This document shows positions 58,393-64,000 of a stretch of 64,000 nucleotides of DNA, piece by piece. The position numbers and the translations under genes are program-made. The notes beneath the pieces were generated by a model. It was given only the letters and a program-made list of their open reading frames with translations. It had not been told where the DNA came from and made no database searches. The stretch covers positions 2,798,444 through 2,862,443 of the forward strand of contig NZ_MDTU01000001.1 in NCBI RefSeq assembly GCF_001720395.1. Direction: 5' to 3'. The first letter of the stretch is position 1. Every line of letters starts with the position of its first letter. The stretch is from Piscirickettsia litoralis. GTDB lineage: Bacteria > Pseudomonadota > Gammaproteobacteria > Piscirickettsiales > Piscirickettsiaceae.

Positions 58393-59559
58393 ATGGCAGA
58401 GAGGGTTGGTTATAAAACATCTTTACTAAAATCGCTGTGCATTCACGCATTGATTTTGGCGGGGTTTGCTGTTGCATTGCAAGCACCGGACACAGTGAGG
58501 CATTTTGCAGGGGAGGAGGCGAAAGTGGTCAAGGCGACCATGATTAGCCCAAAAGCTGTTGACCAAGCGGTGGCTGCAATGAATCAAGCCCACGACCAGC
58601 AAGTAGCGAAGGCGGTGGCCGAGAAAAAACAAGTCGATAAGCAACTATTACAAGCTAAGCAAGAGCGTGAAAAAACTCAAAAAATGCTCGAGCAGTTAAA
58701 AAAACAAAATGCATTAGCAGCTAGCAAGCGTGAACAGATGCTAAAAAGTATTGCAAGTGCAAAAGAGCAACAGCAGCAAGCACAGAAAAAACTTGAGCAA
58801 GCAAAAATCGCACAAAAAAGGGCCGCATTACAAGCCGCTAAAAATAAGGCTGAATTAAAGCAGCAAATTAATGCACTAAAGCGAGAGAAAGTCAAAGTCG
58901 AAAAGGCGTTGGCTGAAAAAAAAAGCGTGAATTAGAAAAAAAGCACCAAGCAGAAAAACAACGTAAGCGTGAGCAGGCGCGCAAGCAAGCCCTAGAGAAA
59001 AAGCGTACAGAAGAAAAAAAACGGCAGCAACAAGCTTTAGAGAAGAAAAAACGCGAAGCGGCAGTGGCTGCAAAAAAAGCGCCAAGCTAAAATTGCTGCT
59101 GAAAAGAAACGTCAAGCGAAAGAGGCAGCACGTCAGGCAAAAATTGCTGCAGAGAAAAAGCGTCAAGAAGCACTGGCCCGTTTAAGGGCAAATGCACAGT
59201 CAAGCATCGCAAATCAGCTAGCAGAAAATGCGAAAGCTGCTGCCGCACGCTCAGCACGACAAAAGTATGTTCAATCAGAGGTTGATAAGTACTCAGGTCT
59301 TATTCGAGCAACAATTCAAAGCCATTGGAATCAAGCAAATATTGACCCTAACTTAAATGCGCTTCTTCAAGTGCATGTTAATTTAAGCGGTGATATTCTA
59401 TCTGTAAAAGTGGTGAAATCTAGCGGTAATACAATTTTTGATCGCCAAGCAAGGCTTGCTGTACTTAGTGCGGGACGTTTGCCAATGCCTACAGATAAAG
59501 ATGTAGCGAAGCAGTTTTTAAGTTTTAATTTTCATTTTACGCCGCAAGGGGTGAGTTAG
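58393..59559 (+). CDS. tolA: Tol-Pal system protein TolA (two frameshifts)
   Basis: Trans-periplasmic rod that pulls on Pal and TolB. Residues 1-35 hold the membrane anchor (SLCIHALILAGFAVAL). A very long Lys/Gln/Ala/Glu coiled coil fills about 55-270. The C-terminal domain (GLIRATIQSHWNQANIDPNLNA, GDILSVKVVKSSGNTIFDRQA) is of TolA/TonB type. The coiled coil is broken twice: at A9 (58916-58924; one more A restores KKRELEKKHQ) and at A7 (59072-59078; one fewer restores AAKKRQAKIAAEKK). The restored length is about 388 residues. Confidence 0.9.
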
Positions 59560-59574
59560 GTTGTGGAGGATGTA

Positions 59575-60909
59575 GTGGCTAGGGTATATGTTCAGCGATT
59601 ATTAATTGCTTTGTCATGTTTGTTGTTAATGAGTTCTGCGTATGCAACGTTGACATTGAGAATTACGCAAGGGGTTGATCGACCGATTCCGATTGCTGTA
59701 ACTCAATTTAGTCAAAAGAGCGTGATAAAGGTTGCGAGTATGCCCGATGGTATGGCGGCGATTATTCGTCAGAATTTACAAACCAGTGGCTTATTCGCAG
59801 TGCTTGATCAGGGTAAAATGCCGAGTCGATATGTCAACCCTACTCATGTACGTTTTTCTGCTTGGAAGGAGACGGGTGTAGAGTCGCTACTAGTGGGACA
59901 AGTGCAACCAGTTGCTGGGGGGCGTTATAACGTTTCTTTTCGCTTGCTGAGTGTTTTTGGGCAGCTGACTAGTCAGCAAATTATTGGGGAGCGTTATAAA
60001 AATATTCGTCCAGGCCAAATGCGTATGCTGGCGAATCATATTAGCGACTTGGTGTATCATGCTTTAACGGGCAAGCAAGGTGTTTTTGCAACACGTATTG
60101 CTTATGTTCAATTGGATCGTCAGCGTACGGCCTATCAATTATTAGTGGCTGATGCGGATGGCTATAATCCTCGTTCGTTATTAAAGCAGTCTCAGCCGAT
60201 TATGGCTCCAACTTGGTCGCCAGATGGCCATTATTTGGCTTATGTGTCTTTTGAAGATAAAACCATGTCGATTTGGATCTCTGATTTGGTGACAGGAAAG
60301 CGGCGTAAAGTATCGAGTGTTGACGGGATTAACAGCGCACCGGCTTGGTCACCGGATGGTGGACGTTTAGCTTTAGCCTTAAGTAAAGCGGGTAGTGCTG
60401 AGACGAACATTTATGTCATTAATTTAAACACAGGCAAAAGAAAACAAATTACACGAGGTTATGCGATTAACACTTCACCGGCTTGGGCTCCTGATGGCAA
60501 AAGTTTAATTTTTACATCCAATCGCGGAGGTAGTCCGCAAATTTACCAATATGCATTTTCGACGGGGCAAATATCACGCCTTACTTATCAGGGGACTTAT
60601 AACGCTGACGCTAAATTCTTGCCCAATGGCCAAGGGATTGTCATGATGCACAAAGTGGTTGAGAATAACCAAACACGTTTTAATATTGCCTACTTAAACT
60701 TAGAAACAGGTAGATTTCGTATCCTGACACATGGTTATAATGATGAATCTCCAACAGTAGCACCGAATGGTCAGATGATCTTGTATACCAAAGATCGTGG
60801 TGGTAATACGATGCTTGCAGAAGTCTCGCTAGATGGACGGGTACACTTAAATCTTCCATCGGGCAATGGTTATGTTCGTGCTCCAGCTTGGGGACCTTTC
60901 TCGTCGTAG
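59575..60909 (+). CDS. tolB: Tol-Pal system periplasmic protein TolB
   Basis: Periplasmic beta-propeller that binds Pal and the TolA C-terminal domain. GTG 59575 is chosen over GTG 59563 because GGAGGA at 59565-59570 is 4 bases away. The signal peptide runs about 1-26 (LLIALSCLLLMSSAYA). A small N-terminal domain (about 30-160) is followed by repeated WSPDG blades (APTWSPDGHYLAYVS, SAPAWSPDGGRLALAL, SPAWAPDGKSLIFTS). About 444 residues, a normal length. Confidence 0.95.
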   Translation: MARVYVQRLLIALSCLLLMSSAYATLTLRITQGVDRPIPIAVTQFSQKSVIKVASMPDGMAAIIRQNLQTSGLFAVLDQGKMPSRYVNPTHVRFSAWKETGVESLLVGQVQPVAGGRYNVSFRLLSVFGQLTSQQIIGERYKNIRPGQMRMLANHISDLVYHALTGKQGVFATRIAYVQLDRQRTAYQLLVADADGYNPRSLLKQSQPIMAPTWSPDGHYLAYVSFEDKTMSIWISDLVTGKRRKVSSVDGINSAPAWSPDGGRLALALSKAGSAETNIYVINLNTGKRKQITRGYAINTSPAWAPDGKSLIFTSNRGGSPQIYQYAFSTGQISRLTYQGTYNADAKFLPNGQGIVMMHKVVENNQTRFNIAYLNLETGRFRILTHGYNDESPTVAPNGQMILYTKDRGGNTMLAEVSLDGRVHLNLPSGNGYVRAPAWGPFSS

Positions 60910-60942
60910 TGGTGATAAAACTAAAATACAAAGGGGAATAAA

Positions 60943-61581
60943 ATGGCTATAAAAACACTTACTTTTTTAGCACTAGGGGCGTCAACAGCGTTATTGGCAG
61001 GGTGTGCTTCAACGCCAGATCAGCACAGTAGTAGCGGTGGGCCTGGACCTTATGGGGATGGCAGTGCTTATAATCAAACCGCAGCAGGCTCTAGCTCTGA
61101 TGCTAAAGCACAGGGTTTAGGGCAGTATGGTGATCGTTTTGGTGGGGAAAGCTGGGGCCAAAATGGTGCAGCGGCGAACGGTGGCGCGCTGGCTGGGCAG
61201 AATGCGGGGCCGCACGCTGAGCGTGCTAAAAAAGTGGTCTATTTTGGTTTTGACCAGTACTCAGTCGATAAGGTTGATCAGAATATTGTCCAGAAAAATA
61301 TCAATTATCTCTTGAAACATCCAAACCAACGCGTATTATTAGAAGGTTATACCGATCCGCGTGGTAGTAGTCAATATAATTTGAATCTGGGCCAAAAGCG
61401 TGCAAATTCTGTAAAAGATGCGTTGCTTAGTGCTGGTGTTGGGCCAAAGCAAGTCAGTACGCTCAGTTACGGTAAAGAATGTTTAGCTATGCCAGGCGGA
61501 ACGACGGAAGCTGACTTCCAAAAAGATCGCCGTGTTATTTTTAATTACAATATGAGTTCAAAAGGTTGTAACCAAGGTTAA
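60943..61581 (+). CDS. pal: Peptidoglycan-associated lipoprotein Pal
   Basis: Outer-membrane lipoprotein that holds peptidoglycan and binds TolB. The 212 residues have a signal peptide with the lipobox LLAGC, a Gly/Ser/Asn-rich linker (~25-95) longer than in E. coli, and the OmpA-like domain (~95-205) with VVYFGFDQYSVD, LEGYTDPRGSSQYNLNLGQKRA and VSTLSYGKE. AAGGGG lies before the ATG. Confidence 0.95.
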   Translation: MAIKTLTFLALGASTALLAGCASTPDQHSSSGGPGPYGDGSAYNQTAAGSSSDAKAQGLGQYGDRFGGESWGQNGAAANGGALAGQNAGPHAERAKKVVYFGFDQYSVDKVDQNIVQKNINYLLKHPNQRVLLEGYTDPRGSSQYNLNLGQKRANSVKDALLSAGVGPKQVSTLSYGKECLAMPGGTTEADFQKDRRVIFNYNMSSKGCNQG

Positions 61582-61601
61582 ATTGGTTTGTAGGAGTTGA
61601 T

Positions 61602-62483
61602 ATGAGTTTGAGGCGTGTTTTAACCGTATGTAGTGGTGTGTTGGTGATCACCTCATCTTTTGCCGCGGCCCCTGTGGAAAGCTTAGGTGCGGGCGTGACG
61701 CCCTCAGGCCAGGCGTATTTTCCTGCGCCCCCTCAAACTCAATCTCAAAGCATAGAACAACCGGTTTCTGCTTCAGCTTCTCAAAGTTATGGGCAGAGCC
61801 AAATATTGACAGTTCAGCAGCAATTAACAAAGCTGGATAACCAGATTAGTTTATTATTACCACTGAAAAATCAATTGCAATATTTGCAGCAGCGTGTGGA
61901 CCGCTTGCAAGGTGAAGTGGATGAGAAAAATTATAAAATCAGCCAGTTGAAAAAAGAACTGCAGGCCATGTTTAACGGCATAGATAGCCGTATGCTGGTT
62001 TTAGAAGGCAGTACGACTAAGACTCAAGCAGCATCCGCCGCACATGCACAGACGGTTTCTGCCGCAGAAATCGATAGTAGCCACGCAGGAAATACACCGA
62101 TTAATGCTAAAGAGCGTTATGCGTATCAGGCAGCGTATCAGCTATTAAGTGAGCGGAAATACTCTGATGCTGTGGTTGCCTTTGAGCGTTTCTTAAAGCT
62201 TTATCCAAAAGGGCCTTACACAGTGAGTGCCTATTTTTGGTTGGGTGAGATTTATATTATTGAAGGCATGCCTGATAAAGCGATGGTTGCTTTGCGTAAA
62301 ATCGTTAAAAATTATCCTCATTCTGATAAAGCACCGAGTGCTGCTTATCATTTAGGAACTATTTATGTGGCTAATGGCGATGCTGAGCACGCTAAAGAAA
62401 TGTTTATGAAGGTTGTGAAAGAGTTCCCTGATACAAAGTCAGCGCGCTTAGCAAAAGAGCAATTAAAGCAGTTGAGTAGTTAG
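61602..62483 (+). CDS. cpoB: Cell division coordinator CpoB (YbgF)
   Basis: Periplasmic protein that links Tol action to PBP1b and septal synthesis in E. coli. The 293 residues have a signal peptide (to about 23, SSFAAAP), a Pro/Gln/Ser-rich stretch, a trimerising coiled coil (~65-125, TKLDNQISLLLPLKNQLQYL), and C-terminal TPRs (about 165-285, AYQAAYQLLSERKYSDAVVAF, SAYFWLGEIYIIEGMPDKA). It is the last gene of the tol cluster. Confidence 0.92.
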   Translation: MSLRRVLTVCSGVLVITSSFAAAPVESLGAGVTPSGQAYFPAPPQTQSQSIEQPVSASASQSYGQSQILTVQQQLTKLDNQISLLLPLKNQLQYLQQRVDRLQGEVDEKNYKISQLKKELQAMFNGIDSRMLVLEGSTTKTQAASAAHAQTVSAAEIDSSHAGNTPINAKERYAYQAAYQLLSERKYSDAVVAFERFLKLYPKGPYTVSAYFWLGEIYIIEGMPDKAMVALRKIVKNYPHSDKAPSAAYHLGTIYVANGDAEHAKEMFMKVVKEFPDTKSARLAKEQLKQLSS

Positions 62484-62484
62484 T

Positions 62485-63132
62485 GTGAACAAAGACTCTT
62501 TACGTATTAACGAATTATTTTATTCTTTGCAGGGGGAGACCTGTACTGTGGGTTTACCTACAGTGTTTATTCGTTTAACGGGCTGTCCGTTGCGCTGTAC
62601 TTACTGCGATTCAGCTTATGCTTTTAGCGGTGGTGACCGTTTGTCGTTAGATCAAATTATTGCTCAGGTTCAAGGCTATAAAGCGTGGCATGTGACTGTT
62701 TCTGGCGGGGAGCCTTTAGCTCAACCTGCTGTTTTTGAGCTGATGGCTCGTCTTTGTGATTTAGGTTATGAAGTGTCTGTAGAAACTAGCGGCGCTCTTC
62801 CTGTTAACAACATTGATGTTCGGGTGATGAAGGTGGTGGACATTAAAACACCAGGCTCAGGAGAGCAGCAACGTAATTTATATGAAAACTTTAAATATAT
62901 TACAGCGAAGGATCAGATTAAGTTCGTGATCTGTCATCGTGAAGATTATGACTGGGCTGTCGCCTGTATGAGCGAGTACGACTTAACATCTAAGTGTGAA
63001 GTGTTATTTTCACCTTCATATGAGGAGTTAAAAGGGGTGGAGCTTGCTGATTGGATATTAACAGACCAGCTGAATGTTCGTTTTCAGCTGCAATTGCATA
63101 AGATCTTATGGGGAGATGTCCCCGGAAAGTGA
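62485..63132 (+). CDS. queE: 7-carboxy-7-deazaguanine synthase QueE
   Basis: Radical-SAM enzyme of queuosine precursor synthesis. The GTG start follows the cpoB stop by one base. The 215 residues show LQGE near the start (FYSLQGETC), the cluster motif GCPLRCTYCDSAYAF (CxxxCxxC, ~33-40) and SGGEPLAQP (~74). The cpoB-queE order is common; queC does not follow, because the next gene is convergent. Confidence 0.94.
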   Translation: MNKDSLRINELFYSLQGETCTVGLPTVFIRLTGCPLRCTYCDSAYAFSGGDRLSLDQIIAQVQGYKAWHVTVSGGEPLAQPAVFELMARLCDLGYEVSVETSGALPVNNIDVRVMKVVDIKTPGSGEQQRNLYENFKYITAKDQIKFVICHREDYDWAVACMSEYDLTSKCEVLFSPSYEELKGVELADWILTDQLNVRFQLQLHKILWGDVPGK

Positions 63133-63150
63133 GAGTAGTTAAACTCTCAC
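63129..63150. terminator. Hairpin between convergent queE and phoH-like genes
   Basis: GTGAGAGT and ACTCTCAC form a perfect 8-bp stem with loop AGTTAA, overlapping the queE stop. No T run follows, so the terminator role is uncertain. Confidence 0.5.
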
Positions 63151-63154
63151 TCTC

Positions 63155-63958
63155 TCAGCTGGTTGGCGTAAACGGATAGACAATCAAGTTGTCTTTTTTC
63201 ACTTTCTTTTTCGGTGGCGGTGTTTGTCCTTTGTAAGCACCACTTTTGGCATAAAGATAGTCTTTAACAATGTGACTTCTAACGATGTCTTCGATTGTAA
63301 ATTCAATGACTTGGCTTCGTTGCATCTGGTTGATCACATGAATGAAGTCATCAAATCCTGAACTGTCAGTGCGCCGATAACGCAAATCGTCTTGCTCAGT
63401 ATCACCACAGAAAATGATGCGGCTATGATTACCCACACGCGTCATAATCATATCTAACTCTTCTAAACCCATATTTTGGCATTCATCGACGATGAGTAGG
63501 CTGTCGTGATAGTTTGTCCCACGCTGAAAGGATGTTGAGTAAAACTCAAGCAAGCCATATTTGCTGTAGGTTGACCACGCGTTTTTCATGTCCAGTAGTT
63601 CATTGACCGCATCGATAAAGACCTGTTTATAAGGTGCTTCTTTATCCTCAAGATCTCCTTTCAAGTAGCCTTGCTCGCGCGCAGGCACGGTCGAGCGGAA
63701 AAAAGCGATGCGAGAATAAGGGCTATCATAAGCAAGCAACGCCTGTAGAGCGAGGTAAGTTGCAAGGTATGTTTTCCCAGTTCCTGCAGAACCATGCGCA
63801 ATAACAACTTCATTGCCGCTATTCCAGGCTTTGAATAATAGCTCTTGAGAGTCAGTTAATGCTTTGATTTGCTTCAGATAATGAGGTGAACGAAGATTAG
63901 GCTTTGAGTTTAGTGCACAGACTTCATCGTCGAATTGACGATTTTTCCGTTTCGCCAT
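63155..63958 (-). CDS. PhoH-like P-loop ATPase
   Basis: 267-residue PhoH-domain protein: Walker A HGSAGTGKTYLA (~57), PAREQGYLKGDLEDK (~95), Walker B LLIVDECQNM (~157), and a C-terminal basic tail (PPPKKKVKKDNLIV). The start, ATG 63958, has AGGGG upstream. It lacks the extra domains of chromosomal PhoH/YbeZ and PhoH2 and looks like the short PhoH common in phages. The role is unknown; relatives are tied to RNA metabolism or phosphate stress. The last 42 bases of the window hold only its upstream region. Confidence 0.85.
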   Translation of the reverse strand: MAKRKNRQFDDEVCALNSKPNLRSPHYLKQIKALTDSQELLFKAWNSGNEVVIAHGSAGTGKTYLATYLALQALLAYDSPYSRIAFFRSTVPAREQGYLKGDLEDKEAPYKQVFIDAVNELLDMKNAWSTYSKYGLLEFYSTSFQRGTNYHDSLLIVDECQNMGLEELDMIMTRVGNHSRIIFCGDTEQDDLRYRRTDSSGFDDFIHVINQMQRSQVIEFTIEDIVRSHIVKDYLYAKSGAYKGQTPPPKKKVKKDNLIVYPFTPTS

Positions 63959-64000
63959 AGCAATCCCCTATGCTATTTTTCGATAGCTGCTAAGTGTCCA

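Noticed and set aside
58916-59078. Programmed frameshifting in tolA
   Set aside because: Two opposite shifts in A runs inside a Lys-rich coiled coil, with no slippery heptamer plus structure and no known precedent, are better explained by run-length errors.

Overview
The window is AT-rich bacterial chromosome from a gammaproteobacterium. The evidence is gene order: rlmD-relA-mazG, clpS-clpA-infA-aat-trxB-ftsK-lolA, suhB/trmJ-iscS, ndk-rlmN-pilF-rodZ-hisS-yfgM-bamB-der, rluC/rne, gltX, ruvCAB and tolQRAB-pal-cpoB-queE. A marine or host-associated member of the Thiotrichales side (Piscirickettsia- or Francisella-like) is my best guess, but this is inference and no marker gene for taxonomy is present. 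Nearly all of the window is core housekeeping DNA. No rRNA, tRNA, CRISPR array, intact insertion sequence or prophage was seen.

Layout. 1-6031: aromatic amino-acid supercluster (DAHP synthase, pheA, aroA, aroK, aroC, aroB). 6150-9650: a secreted GH81 beta-1,3-glucanase with two C-terminal repeats. 9651-11538: a small accessory patch of atypical DNA and two broken genes of unknown function. 11653-18043: rlmD, relA, mazG, a LOG-family gene, adk and a thioredoxin. 18068-20822: ampG, a DedA protein, a tiny lipoprotein and a cold-shock protein. 21013-29203: clpSA, infA, aat, trxB, ftsK, lolA. 29215-33481: a GNAT gene, suhB, trmJ, a cysteine desulfurase, a cysteine-free IscU-like protein and ndk. 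33557-41539: rlmN to der. 41653-41823: a 56-residue gene with its own Shine-Dalgarno sequence and terminator. 42055-44812: ParA/ParP/CheW/DUF2802, the tail of a polar chemotaxis operon with no kinase or CheY beside it. 45006-47014: a KfrA-like protein, then a response regulator paired with a CheX-type protein carrying MshEN-like repeats. 47107-57138: rluC, rne, a PAP2 phosphatase, gshA, gltX and ruvCAB. 57252-63958: Tol-Pal, queE and a PhoH-like ATPase.

A striking feature is the number of single-base frame breaks: about 18, in 15 genes, nearly all at mononucleotide runs. Several broken genes (ftsK, gshA, tolQ, ndk) are normally essential or important, and each reads through to family length when one run is changed by one base. 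Homopolymer-length sequencing error is therefore the likeliest cause, but gene decay cannot be excluded from sequence alone. I annotate these as single genes spanning both frames.

The most unusual items are the cysteine-free IscU-like protein next to an IscS-like desulfurase; the MshEN-CheX fusion with its CheY partner; the 56-residue gene with a VRLLG motif; the near-consensus sigma70 promoter with a hairpin leader at 44857-44940; and the aroA-aroK-aroC-aroB order, which recalls Chlamydiae.
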